From Planctomycetota bacterium (GTDB lineage: Bacteria > Planctomycetota > Planctomycetia > Pirellulales > UBA1268), in the NCBI GenBank assembly GCA_014238855.1, contig JABAAH010000028.1, positions 1-36,085 on the forward strand: DNA of 36,085 nucleotides, read 5' to 3'. A program made the translations under genes and the position numbers. Below are positions 9,426 to 17,795 of this stretch, one piece after another. Every line of letters begins with the position of its first letter. The first letter of the stretch is position 1. Under the pieces are notes generated by a model. It was not told the DNA's origin. It saw nothing but the letters and a program-made list of their open reading frames with translations, and did not search any database.

Positions 9426-10547
9426 TCAGTGAGCCCCAAGTCGCCTGAGGGCATGCGGAGTGGCCAGAAACAGCCGGCGTATTCGTTCCATGACCCATGG
9501 CATGTTTAAAAATTGACGGTTTTCAATCAGAATCCAAGAAAACCATCGGTCAAGCCCACAAACAATAGCCGTGTCGTGGAGACGCTGTACACGTCTCGAG
9601 AAATCAGGATTACAGCGATAGGTCTGTTTGTAGATTTCGAACGCCTCTGGCCAGAGGTCGATAAGTTTTTCGCTACACAGGGCGTTTTCAATCTGCCAGG
9701 ACCCCAGAAGGCGTGCCATATCAACGGCCGGGTCATCACGGCTGGCCGAATCTAAATCAATAATACCTGTGATACGTTGTTGTGTTTTGGAAAAGAAAAT
9801 GTGCCCCCACCAGCAGTCCTGAAGGACAGGCACCTGCATTGTGGGCATTCTGTGTGCAATCATCCGCGTGAGAGCACGGACAACATCAGGTGAGCGAAGT
9901 ACCTTGTCAAATTGCTCACACAACGCACGGACTTCGGCATTCGATGGCTCAGGGCGGTTTGACTTCTTTGGAAGAACTCGCGGTGAGAGCATGATTGAAG
10001 AAAGTTGCCGGACGCGACGTTGCCAGCCGGTCAATCCTTGAGGTCTTGGGGTTGTGAAGGACTTCGCCTGACAGTGCAATGCTGCTACCGCCTTGACAGC
10101 CACATGGACATCTTGAGTGGTGGGAGTTTTCCGAGGACTGCCTTCCATAAACTCAATGCATTGCCAATACGTGCCATCACAATCGGAAGCGATCATGGGA
10201 CTGAAACATTGTGGCCGGCGTCCATTTACACGACAGGACGTTGCGATTGGGGTCACTGCGTATCCGGAGGTGCGAAGCCAATGAGAGAACTTCTGTGTCC
10301 ATGCAATTTTTTCGAGGGAAATATTTCTTGGAAGTTCTTTAAGAATGTGTTTCTGTGTGCTATGGGGACGACTAAGAATATATGTCGCAGACCCACTCGC
10401 TCCATTTAGTCGCGGCAGAGAAAATTTAAAATTTTTGGCGAGATCTGGATCGAAAAAATGACAGGCTACTCGTCGTGGTTGAGAATCAGGATCTTCACGT
10501 AGCCGTTTCTGGGAGATATCTAGATTACTATGTGTTGGTTCGTTCAC
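9426..10547 (-). CDS. APH/choline-kinase-like phosphotransferase family protein
   Basis: The C-terminal half has the aminoglycoside-phosphotransferase/choline-kinase arrangement. LQDCWWGHIFF replaces the usual HGDxxxxN catalytic loop (Asp kept; the His-Gly before it reads Leu-Gln; Asn replaced by His). GIIDLDSASRDDPAVDMA is the metal-binding GxIDxxxAxxxDPxxDLA motif. A kinase N-lobe is suggested by HILKELPRNISLEKIAWTQ. The frame is open back to GTG 10652, but that would overlap the divergent gene at 10634. GTG 10547, with a GAG nine bases upstream, gives 373 residues and is my choice. There is no ATG in the first 150 codons of the open frame. It is transcribed divergently from the EboF-like protein. 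The substrate is unknown, and there is no reason to call it an antibiotic-resistance gene. Confidence 0.72.
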   Translation of the reverse strand: MNEPTHSNLDISQKRLREDPDSQPRRVACHFFDPDLAKNFKFSLPRLNGASGSATYILSRPHSTQKHILKELPRNISLEKIAWTQKFSHWLRTSGYAVTPIATSCRVNGRRPQCFSPMIASDCDGTYWQCIEFMEGSPRKTPTTQDVHVAVKAVAALHCQAKSFTTPRPQGLTGWQRRVRQLSSIMLSPRVLPKKSNRPEPSNAEVRALCEQFDKVLRSPDVVRALTRMIAHRMPTMQVPVLQDCWWGHIFFSKTQQRITGIIDLDSASRDDPAVDMARLLGSWQIENALCSEKLIDLWPEAFEIYKQTYRCNPDFSRRVQRLHDTAIVCGLDRWFSWILIENRQFLNMPWVMERIRRLFLATPHALRRLGAH

Positions 10548-10633
10548 TGAGAGACGCTCTAATGTTGCTGCCTGAAACCAGCAAATTTTTAATCTAGACA
10601 CTGGTTTGAGAAGGTGGTGGTATTCTAGATGAG
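10548..10633. promoter_or_regulatory. Short divergent promoter region
   Basis: This 86-base interval separates the two divergent starts and must hold both promoters if GTG 10547 is correct. TCTAGA occurs at 10593-10598 and again at 10624-10629, with a third copy at 10519-10524 just inside the phosphotransferase gene. No convincing -35/-10 pair was found. Confidence 0.3.
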
Positions 10634-12028
10634 ATGAACAAAGCGAAACCACTTGTTGTAATTAATGTAGTTGGATTAACCCACAGCATGCTGGGCCATG
10701 ATACCCCGCATATCTCGGCTTTGGCGGCTACGGGCTTTTCTCGGCCTCTGCATACTGTGTTTCCAGCAGTGACATGCTCAGTTCAATCAAGTCTATTGAC
10801 CGGTCTACAACCGAGTGAACATGGCATTGTGGGAAACGGTTGGTATGACCGAGAACTAGCGGAAGTGTTTTTCTGGAGGCAGTCGAATCGCCTGGTACGG
10901 GGTGAACGAATTTATGATGCCGGGCGGAAAGTCGATCCGTCTTACACAACTGCCAAAATGTTTTGGTGGTACAACATGTATGCAGATGTTGATTACTCGG
11001 TGACGCCACGACCAACATATCCGGCAGACGGCCGCAAAGTTTTCGATTCCTACAGCCAGCCAACAACGCTAAAAGACAGCCTGCAAGACCGGCTTGGTAC
11101 GTTCCCCTTGATGAAGTTCTGGGGGCCTGGTGCAGATATAACAAGTTCAGCCTGGATAGCTGATGCATCAGTTGCTGTGTTTGAGACGTATCGCCCTTCG
11201 CTGACACTCGTGTATTTGCCGCACCTTGACTATAACCTGCAGCGATATGGTCCGAAAGACCCACGTATTACACAGGACATCGTGGCCGTTGATGCGGAAG
11301 CTGGCAAGGTCATTCGGTCTGCGCAATCGCAGGGTGCCGATGTAGCCGTGGTGTCGGAGTATGCGATCACTCCGGTCAATACGCCTGTCCACATCAATCG
11401 GGTGCTTCGAGAACATGGCTTCCTTCGGGTCCGGCAGGAACGAACCGGGTGGGAAACGCTTGATTGCGGCGCGTCAAAGGCATTTGCCGTTGCAGACCAT
11501 CAGGTGGCACATGTGTACATAAAAAATCAGGCCGACGTCGTTCCTGTTCGTACGCTTCTTGAAGGCATCTCTGGCGTTGAGTGCGTCTTGAGTAGAGAGA
11601 TGCAGAAAGCGTTTGGTGTTGAGCACGAGCGAGCAGGTGAATTGATTGTTGTTGCAGAGCAGCAGTGCTGGTTTACCTACTACTTCTGGTTGAATGATGA
11701 ACTCGCTCCAGATTACGCGAGAACAGTCGATATCCACCGAAAACCTGGATATGACCCTGTTGAATTACATCTTGATAAAAAGTTGTATTTCCCGAAGCTG
11801 CGGATCGCAAAAAGACTCATACAGAAAAAACTTGGATTCCGGTATTTGATGGATGTCATTGGGCTTGATGCGACTGTAGTCAAAGGAAGCCATGGTCGAC
11901 TGCCTGGTAGGGGTCATGAAGAAACAGATTCACCAGTATTAGTGTGTTCATCACGAAATATCGAGTCGGATGAATTCACGATAACAGGGCTCAAGAATCA
12001 GTTTTTACACCTTCAGTTTGGCAGCTAA
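10634..12028 (+). CDS. Alkaline-phosphatase-superfamily protein, EboF-like (type I phosphodiesterase/nucleotide pyrophosphatase fold)
   Basis: A 464-residue protein with no signal peptide. The nucleophile region of the phosphodiesterase/pyrophosphatase fold is clear: TVFPAVTCSVQSSLLTG with a Thr nucleophile, then PSEHGIVGNGWYDR. Several canonical metal ligands are replaced: the first Asp motif reads INVVGLTHSML, the DxxxH site reads HLDYNLQRYGP (His to Gln), and the DHGM motif reads SEYAITPV. The final His is kept in GSHGRLPGRGHE. From memory, the same pattern (YLPHLDY, SEYGITPV, DIHRKPGYDPVEL) marks the subfamily to which EboF of the bacterial ebo cluster belongs. No other ebo genes (eboA-E) are present. 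It is divergent from the phosphotransferase. The substrate is unknown. Confidence 0.75.
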   Translation: MNKAKPLVVINVVGLTHSMLGHDTPHISALAATGFSRPLHTVFPAVTCSVQSSLLTGLQPSEHGIVGNGWYDRELAEVFFWRQSNRLVRGERIYDAGRKVDPSYTTAKMFWWYNMYADVDYSVTPRPTYPADGRKVFDSYSQPTTLKDSLQDRLGTFPLMKFWGPGADITSSAWIADASVAVFETYRPSLTLVYLPHLDYNLQRYGPKDPRITQDIVAVDAEAGKVIRSAQSQGADVAVVSEYAITPVNTPVHINRVLREHGFLRVRQERTGWETLDCGASKAFAVADHQVAHVYIKNQADVVPVRTLLEGISGVECVLSREMQKAFGVEHERAGELIVVAEQQCWFTYYFWLNDELAPDYARTVDIHRKPGYDPVELHLDKKLYFPKLRIAKRLIQKKLGFRYLMDVIGLDATVVKGSHGRLPGRGHEETDSPVLVCSSRNIESDEFTITGLKNQFLHLQFGS

Positions 12029-12045
12029 ACGAGATTTGTCGTTCA

Positions 12046-12061
12046 CGATTGGTGTCAATCG
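12046..12061 (+). terminator. Possible weak terminator hairpin after the EboF-like gene
   Basis: CGATTG-GTGT-CAATCG forms a six-bp stem with a four-base loop, 18 bases after the stop. No T-tract follows, so intrinsic termination is doubtful. Confidence 0.25.
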
Positions 12062-12132
12062 CAGGGCGATGCTAGCCTGTAGTACTGACGACTGTTTCAG
12101 TGCTTTGAAATCCGAAAGGCTTTGAATTCTTT

Positions 12133-14940
12133 ATGGTACGAACTTTTGCTCTCAAAAATGTATGTATTTCGATGCTCTGGTGTGCTGTCCTCGAATGCGT
12201 TTTGGGGTTCTGCGGAGGCATCACTATCGTTAATGCCGAAGAGAACAAGACTGAAAGTGTTGCACAGGCCAGCAAGCAGACTGAGGCTTCCCCTGCAGCG
12301 ACACAGGCAACAAGTACAAAAGCTCCTGCTTCGACAACTGCAAGTGCTCAGGATTCATTTGAGAAGGTCGTAAAAGATACTAAAAGAATTGATGGTCTCC
12401 TTCCGCTTTATAGAAAAGAAGACAAACTTTTTATCGAAGTGCCTCACAAGCTTCTTGAAAAAGAGTTTTTTGTCAGTATTTCGATCGCACAAGGAATTGG
12501 TGACCGGTCCTTACTTGGAGGTATGAGTTGGGGAGACGGGGATGATTGGGTGTGGGTTTTTCGTAAGCGTGCAGACAAGCTTCAGGTAGTCCGGAAAAAC
12601 GTTAGATTCTTTGCGAAGAGCGGGAGCCCTGAAGAGAATGCCGTAGCAAACGCGTTCACAGACAGTATTTTGTTCAGTGTTCCAATTCTTGCGAAGACTC
12701 CGACGGGTGGTGTTTTATTTGATCCCGAAAAAATATTCTTTACTGATCTGCCAAAAATATCAAAACAACTTTCTGGTTTTTCTTTCGCCAAGGACAGAAC
12801 CAACTGGGCAAGCACAAAAGGGTTTGAAGATAATGTGGAACTACGGGTAGCCGCAACATACTCCTCGAGTGGCAAGAGCGTGCTTGAAACAGTTCCCGAC
12901 TCTCGGGCTGCAACTCTCACGGTGCATTATTCAATCAGTCTTCTTCCCCAGAATAATTATCGGCCGAGGCTTACGGACGCGCGTGTGGGCTACTTTGTTA
13001 CAGCACTCAAGAACTTTTCTGAGCATTCAGGCGAGGAACGGTTTGTGCGATATATCAACCGTTGGCATCTAGAGAAAGCAGATCCGAAAGCAGAATTATC
13101 TCCACCGAAAAAGCCAATAGTTTTCTGGATAGAGCGAACCGTTCCATATAAATATCGTCAGGCTATTCGAGATGGAATTTCAGAATGGAATGACGCCTAT
13201 AGAAAAGCTGGATTTGTTTCTGCTATCGAGGTCCGACAACAACCCGATAAAACTGATTGGGATCCGGAGGATATTAACTACAACACGTTCCGGTGGATTA
13301 CATCAGGTCGTGGGTTTGCAATGGGTCCCAGTCGTGTTAATCCAAGAACTGGCCAGATTCTTGACGCAGATATTATTTTTGATGCCGACTTCGTAAAGCA
13401 CTGGCGGAATGAATTTGAAACATTTACGCCTGATAATATTGAACTGCTTACTGGCGGACACGTTAATGAATACACGAACAGATTGGGGTATGGTCATGTT
13501 GCCTCGTGCGGTTGCGGACAGTGTGGTGTTTTTTCAGGTCATGCCTTCCAGACAGCCCTGGGAATGACAGCGTTGGCAGCGACCACGTCACCGGGAGTGT
13601 CAGACAAAGAACAGGAGAAGCTTATTCAGCAGGGGCTAAAACTTGTTGCCATGCACGAAGTTGGACATACCCTTGGCCTACGTCACAATTTTAAAGGGAG
13701 TGCAGTTGCATCCCTCAAACAGATCAATTCGGCAAAACCGCGAGAAAGACGATCAGCGACAACAAGTGTGATGGATTATGTTCCTGTGAATATTGTACCG
13801 AAGGGTAAATTTCAGGGGCCATACTATCCAAGTCAACTCGGAGACTACGACTTCTGGGCCATCGAGTATGGCTACCACCCTCTTGGCGGAAACAGCCCGG
13901 ACTCTGAAAAGGCAGCTCTTCGTAAAATTGCATCTCGCAGTGGTGATCCTGTTCTAGCTTTCGCGACTGATGAAGACACAATGCCAGGCGATCCTGATCC
14001 GCTCTCAAATCGATACGATCTCGGTAATGATCCAATTGCATTTGCACAGCAGCGATCAAAAGTCGTTCAAGAATTGATCCCACAGTTAATCGAACGCTTT
14101 ACGGCAGACGATGCCGGATACGAGCGGGTACGCCAAGCCTTTGGTGTCCTTCTTAGTGCCCATGGCCAAGCCAATTATTTCGCTTCACGGCTCATCGGCG
14201 GTCTCTATAGTTCACGCAGTCATCGAGAAGACCCCCACGCGACGGTACCTTTTCGTGTTGTGGATGCTGGGCAGCAGCGAGAGGCACTATCGCTTCTTGC
14301 TGAGCAGGTTTTCAGTGATCAATCGTATCAATTTCCTCCAGAGTTTTATAATCAGCTAGTCTCAACACGATGGATTCATTGGGGTGCCGTTGACGTGGAT
14401 AGGCCAGACTATCCGGTCCACGAAGCAGTACTAATGTGGCAGAAGCGAATGTTACAACAACTGTTGGATACACGAACGCTGACACGTCTTGCTGATAACG
14501 GAATGAAGGTTGATCCTAAGGACGATCGGTTCACTACAGCAGAACTACTGCGAACACTGACAGATTCAATTTATTCAGAAGTGTTTAAATTTGAAGTAGG
14601 AGAGTATTCTGATCTCGATCCGGCCATTTCCAGCCTGCGGCGTAATCTCCAGGCGGAGACGTTAAGTGCCCTAGGAAAAATTGCTCTAGGCGTCGGAAAC
14701 CGTGCAACTCTGTCCATAGCTAGTTTCAGTGCCCGTGGTAGTGTTGTGGCTCCGGATGCTCGTAGCCTCGCCAATTTCCAGCTCAATCGGCTCCAGAAAC
14801 AGGTTGTTAAAGTGCTGAAACAGAGTGATCAAAAGGCATCGAAGTTGGTTCTTGATGATGCGACTAGAGCCCATCTCGAGAGCATTATTCGGCGGGTTGA
14901 CGCAATTCTTCGTGCAGAAATAATGACATCCTCGCCGTAA
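12133..14940 (+). CDS. Secreted zinc metalloprotease, metzincin type (DUF5117/DUF4953)
   Basis: A 935-residue exported protein. An N-terminal hydrophobic signal (about 1-36) is followed by a low-complexity Ala/Thr/Ser/Gln linker (about 37-75). Next is a segment typical of DUF5118/DUF5117 (FEKVVKDTKRIDGLLPLYRK, then the beta-rich region to about 320), and then the DUF4953 catalytic part. The extended zinc motif HEVGHTLGLRH gives His508, Glu509, His512 and His518, and the Met-turn is SVMDYVP with Met547. It is therefore a metzincin with all zinc ligands present. A Cys pair (SCGCGQCG, about 456-463) precedes the active site. The gene stands alone between the EboF-like gene and the receiver-like gene. 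The biological substrate is unknown. Confidence 0.88.
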   Translation: MVRTFALKNVCISMLWCAVLECVLGFCGGITIVNAEENKTESVAQASKQTEASPAATQATSTKAPASTTASAQDSFEKVVKDTKRIDGLLPLYRKEDKLFIEVPHKLLEKEFFVSISIAQGIGDRSLLGGMSWGDGDDWVWVFRKRADKLQVVRKNVRFFAKSGSPEENAVANAFTDSILFSVPILAKTPTGGVLFDPEKIFFTDLPKISKQLSGFSFAKDRTNWASTKGFEDNVELRVAATYSSSGKSVLETVPDSRAATLTVHYSISLLPQNNYRPRLTDARVGYFVTALKNFSEHSGEERFVRYINRWHLEKADPKAELSPPKKPIVFWIERTVPYKYRQAIRDGISEWNDAYRKAGFVSAIEVRQQPDKTDWDPEDINYNTFRWITSGRGFAMGPSRVNPRTGQILDADIIFDADFVKHWRNEFETFTPDNIELLTGGHVNEYTNRLGYGHVASCGCGQCGVFSGHAFQTALGMTALAATTSPGVSDKEQEKLIQQGLKLVAMHEVGHTLGLRHNFKGSAVASLKQINSAKPRERRSATTSVMDYVPVNIVPKGKFQGPYYPSQLGDYDFWAIEYGYHPLGGNSPDSEKAALRKIASRSGDPVLAFATDEDTMPGDPDPLSNRYDLGNDPIAFAQQRSKVVQELIPQLIERFTADDAGYERVRQAFGVLLSAHGQANYFASRLIGGLYSSRSHREDPHATVPFRVVDAGQQREALSLLAEQVFSDQSYQFPPEFYNQLVSTRWIHWGAVDVDRPDYPVHEAVLMWQKRMLQQLLDTRTLTRLADNGMKVDPKDDRFTTAELLRTLTDSIYSEVFKFEVGEYSDLDPAISSLRRNLQAETLSALGKIALGVGNRATLSIASFSARGSVVAPDARSLANFQLNRLQKQVVKVLKQSDQKASKLVLDDATRAHLESIIRRVDAILRAEIMTSSP

Positions 14941-14965
14941 GAAATCTGTCTCGACGAACGGCCTC

Positions 14966-15001
14966 TCATCTGGGTATTGTACCCCGGCCCGTCATCTGGG
15001 T
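14966..15001. repeat. Direct repeat and small hairpin after the metalloprotease gene
   Basis: TCATCTGGGT occurs at 14966-14975 and 14992-15001. Between and around the copies, GGGTA-TTG-TACCC can form a five-bp hairpin, and a T6 run starts at 15001. This is a possible, unconvincing transcription terminator for the metalloprotease gene. Confidence 0.35.
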
Positions 15002-15058
15002 TTTTTATCGGCGTGTTCTTACATCCGCGTGTCGTCAGTCAAGTAAGTGCTACCACCA

Positions 15059-15445
15059 ATGCGTATTTTGTTGATTTCACCAGACCTCATGTCAACTAGT
15101 AAACTCGCTGGACTTGCGAGAGATGCAGACGGCCTCCTTGAGACACTACGCAGCCTGAACGAGAAGCCGCGTTCGAGTCACTATGACCTCGTATTGCTTG
15201 ACCTACAAGCGTTTCGGGATGATCCAGCGGTACTCGTGGCTAAGGTCTGCGTTCTGTTAGACAGTCTGCCTGAGAAAAATAAGTTAATGAAGGTTGTGGC
15301 TTTTGGGCCACATGTTCATAAACAAAGGCTTGATGATGCGGTTGCAGCGGGTGTAGACGAATCTGTGAGTCGGGGAGAATTATTTGGCTCCTTCCCGGCT
15401 CTTCTCCGACGCTGGCTGCCATCACTTCCAAGAAAAGACGGTTAG
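15059..15445 (+). CDS. Small receiver-domain-like protein (response-regulator fold), function unknown
   Basis: A 128-residue protein starting at ATG 15059; an in-frame GTG at 15047 would add four residues. The start MRILLISPDLMSTSKLAGLA and the strand YDLVLLDLQAF resemble a CheY-like alpha/beta receiver fold, with Asp in LLDL at the usual phosphorylation site. VVAFGPHVHK occupies the strand that normally ends in Ser/Thr. The N-terminal acidic pair and the conserved Lys are not obvious, so it may be a pseudo-receiver. There is no output domain and no kinase nearby. The fold assignment is moderately certain; the function is unknown. Confidence 0.6.
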   Translation: MRILLISPDLMSTSKLAGLARDADGLLETLRSLNEKPRSSHYDLVLLDLQAFRDDPAVLVAKVCVLLDSLPEKNKLMKVVAFGPHVHKQRLDDAVAAGVDESVSRGELFGSFPALLRRWLPSLPRKDG

Positions 15446-15887
15446 CACTTTCCACGTGAAAAGAACGGTTTGCATGAAACCGAGACCCTTGTAGCCAGTG
15501 TATGGAAGCAATTTTTTTATAAACCAAGGAAATCGTTAACGTGTCCGACGGTTTTGCTTAAAGAGGCGAGTCTCAGTCTGAGAAAAGAAGTCAGTCTAAC
15601 TTGCCATTGTTCAGTGTCTATGAAAGGGAACAGGTGGGGCTCTCTTACTTGGCAGAATCTAACACTTGAACGAATCGCGTCGTCTGATCCAGTCATATGA
15701 TCATTCAACACAAAGTTTTCCTTGAGCGTGGCATTCGCAAACACGAATAGCCAAAGCCTTAATCCCTTAAAGGTGGGTGGGCAAAGGCGCTTCGCAATGG
15801 CTCATGAGGCCATGGTCTGGGACCTTCGCACCTAGGGACTGCGGGTGCCAGACGAGGACAGCGTGTTTCTTCCTAAAACTCGCAGAA
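15446..15887. other. 442-base gene-free convergent region
   Basis: This lies between the receiver-like gene (plus) and the membrane-protein gene (minus), whose stops face each other. Short open frames on both strands have no recognisable features. No tRNA or known RNA gene was recognised. The right part holds the hairpin series listed separately. Confidence 0.6.
15787..15853 (-). ncRNA. Possible structured RNA or 3' UTR element (three adjacent hairpins)
   Basis: Three helices lie side by side. GCG/CGC is at 15787-15795. ATGGC/GCCAT with a seven-base loop is at 15797-15813. A two-part helix, GTCTG (15815-15819) with CAGAC (15849-15853), encloses GCACC (15828-15832) with GGTGC (15844-15848). 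The element starts 35 bases downstream of the membrane-protein stop, so it may be a 3' UTR or terminator structure rather than a separate gene. The strand is a guess. The middle stem-loop looks like an anticodon arm with CAT, but the rest does not fold as a tRNA. Confidence 0.25.
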
Positions 15888-17048
15888 TCATTGAGTGCCA
15901 GGCTCATCCAAGACAATCTCATCCAGTTCTGTGGCATCAACACTTTGCCTTAACAGAAGATAAATTGCCGGGACAACACACCAGAAAAATCCCCACCCGA
16001 ATGATCCAAGCAGGATACGCAGACCTTCTGTCCAAAACTGTAGTATCTGTATGCCCCACCGAGGGTCTGCACTGCCACGTGTGATCGCAAGAATTACCTC
16101 AGTTGTTCGCTCGTGGCCCATTCCAAAACTACCTGCCCATAATGCAAGCACTACGGTTGTATCTGCAAAAAGCCCGGCTGCAAAAAATCCTAAAACAGCA
16201 AGAATGCAAGCGACAAGACCATAGAAAGCAAAATGAAGTGGTCGTTGATAAAGGTAGGAAAACGCCGTTGAAATAGCCTGAAAGCTATCACCACGTTCAA
16301 CACTCACAGCTGCAACCATGAGTGGCCACCCTGCTGCTAATCCGATTCCTAGAATTGCCAGGATAACCGCTCCGGCGAGAATAAGCGGCCAGACAACTCC
16401 GATGATTGCGAGACCCCAGTCGAATCGCATCACAAGCCCGAGAAGACCACCCGGGACTGCAAGGGCCACTATTCCAAGAAAAACAAAAGCTGCGGAGTTA
16501 AATGCTGCTGGCCATTTGACAACACCAAAACGCAGGACTTGACGGAAACCTGGAAGTTCTTCATCGACTAAACGAAGCGCAACGTAGCGAGTGATACTTG
16601 TAGCAAAAATGGACCAGACAAGAAGAAACCAGATGCATCGCAGCAGACTTCCAACAAACTCACTCCACGTCGCAAGCGGATTCCACGGTGTTGTGACAAG
16701 GGCCAGAAACTCACGAACTGGCACAGGCAATTGGGCGATTTGGGACGAGATTGTCGGCAGAACAACCCTGCTCGGTGTTGGCAGGAGTATCTCAGTTGAT
16801 TCACAACTGGTACAGCCTTCGGTGACAGATGAACTTTGGTTTATCCCACCACTGGGTAAGCCGATTGAATCAATGGCAGAAAAGCCAGCCCAGATGCCTG
16901 CTGTTGCAAGCGTTGCGAGAAGTATAACAGCTGGCGCGAAAGCAACACCAGCTGCTTTGAAGAGAATCCACCACGGGAAGGCTTCACTCCAAATGATTTC
17001 ATGGATTATTTGTGCACGGCTGGGAGGTTGGGATTTGTCGGTCATCAT
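15888..17048 (-). CDS. Polytopic inner-membrane protein, unknown function
   Basis: A 386-residue protein with about six to seven hydrophobic helices and one longer non-membrane stretch near 65-110. That stretch contains Cys-x-x-Cys (GCTSCES) and is probably periplasmic. It begins with two Met codons, and the C-terminus is acidic (ATELDEIVLDEPGTQ). A conserved-looking patch, STAFSYLYQRPLHFAFYG, lies in the C-terminal half. No enzymatic motif was recognised. It follows yacG by about 90 bases on the same strand and may be the last member of the chaperone-led transcription unit. I do not recognise a named family. Confidence 0.75.
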   Translation of the reverse strand: MMTDKSQPPSRAQIIHEIIWSEAFPWWILFKAAGVAFAPAVILLATLATAGIWAGFSAIDSIGLPSGGINQSSSVTEGCTSCESTEILLPTPSRVVLPTISSQIAQLPVPVREFLALVTTPWNPLATWSEFVGSLLRCIWFLLVWSIFATSITRYVALRLVDEELPGFRQVLRFGVVKWPAAFNSAAFVFLGIVALAVPGGLLGLVMRFDWGLAIIGVVWPLILAGAVILAILGIGLAAGWPLMVAAVSVERGDSFQAISTAFSYLYQRPLHFAFYGLVACILAVLGFFAAGLFADTTVVLALWAGSFGMGHERTTEVILAITRGSADPRWGIQILQFWTEGLRILLGSFGWGFFWCVVPAIYLLLRQSVDATELDEIVLDEPGTQ

Positions 17049-17138
17049 GGTGTACCAGAACGAGAGGTTGTGTAACTCGGAAGCGAAGTGAGAAGACTAC
17101 CAAAGTAATCCTTAGGACGCCTAATCGACTGTCAAAGA

Positions 17139-17336
17139 TTAACAGTCAGGGTAGATTTCTTCGTCACCATCATCGTCATTTCGAGCGATATGAGGGACGT
17201 TGTATCTTTCGTCAAGCCATCGACCGAGGTCGATAATTTTACAGCGTTCGCTGCAAAAAGGTGCGGTTGGCATTGAGGGGTTCCCTGAGTCACTCTTGAG
17301 AAACACCTGCACGTTACAGACTGGGCATTGAGGCAT
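17139..17336 (-). CDS. yacG: DNA gyrase inhibitor YacG-like zinc protein
   Basis: A 65-residue protein with the full YacG signature: a four-cysteine zinc site made of CPVC near the start and CSERC (about 28-32), followed by KIIDLGRWLDERYNVP, then an acidic tail. The family binds zinc, and E. coli YacG inhibits DNA gyrase by binding GyrB. The length matches the family. It lies between the FmdB-like gene and the membrane-protein gene on the same strand. Confidence 0.88.
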   Translation of the reverse strand: MPQCPVCNVQVFLKSDSGNPSMPTAPFCSERCKIIDLGRWLDERYNVPHIARNDDDGDEEIYPDC

Positions 17337-17433
17337 GAGTTTTTCGGTCCAAGACAGCTCGGGTTAGGGCAATGCAGAATGGTACGGAATGCAGAATAGT
17401 ACGGGGGGTCGAGGGTACGATGAGGTCCTTGTC

Positions 17434-17733
17434 TTAGTCCGACGAGGACTTGGACCCGTCTGCCGCAGGTTTCGAGCCATTATCTTTTTTTGGTGTTTCG
17501 CCCTTGGTTGAAGCCGGTTTATCTGCTGCCGCCGCCTTCTTGTACGACTCACTGCGGTAGTCTGTTTGGTAGAAGCCGGACCCTTTAAATACGATAGCCC
17601 CACCTGTACCAATGAGCCGCCGCAGTTTGCGTTTTTTGCACTTTGGGCACGTTCTTTTTACGGAGTCCGTCATGGACTGAAACAGTTCATATGCATGGCC
17701 ACACGCATCACATACATAGTCATAAGTTGGCAT
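17434..17733 (-). CDS. FmdB-family zinc-ribbon protein
   Basis: A 99-residue protein. The N-terminal zinc ribbon is MPTYDYVCDACGHAYELF, followed by a second Cys pair in RTCPKCKKRKLRRLIG, the standard FmdB/CxxC_CxxC_SSSS regulatory-protein layout. After FKGSGFYQTDYR, also typical, comes a low-complexity Lys/Ala/Ser-rich tail. It lies 62 bases after grpE and is probably co-transcribed with it. The family is often called regulatory, but its role is not established. Confidence 0.85.
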   Translation of the reverse strand: MPTYDYVCDACGHAYELFQSMTDSVKRTCPKCKKRKLRRLIGTGGAIVFKGSGFYQTDYRSESYKKAAAADKPASTKGETPKKDNGSKPAADGSKSSSD

Positions 17734-17795
17734 GGCATGTCATCCTTTGTTGCAAGATAGTGAGGAATAATTACGAGGCAATGCTGCAGAGTGTT

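Noticed and set aside
9426-10547. Aminoglycoside-resistance phosphotransferase
   Set aside because: Only the general APH/choline-kinase fold is supported. The catalytic loop is divergent, and there are no mobile elements or resistance genes nearby.
15797-15813. Anticodon-arm-like stem-loop with CAT (a possible Met or Ile2 tRNA on the minus strand)
   Set aside because: The five-bp stem and seven-base loop fit, but position 37 is G. No D-arm, T-arm or acceptor stem can be drawn around it.
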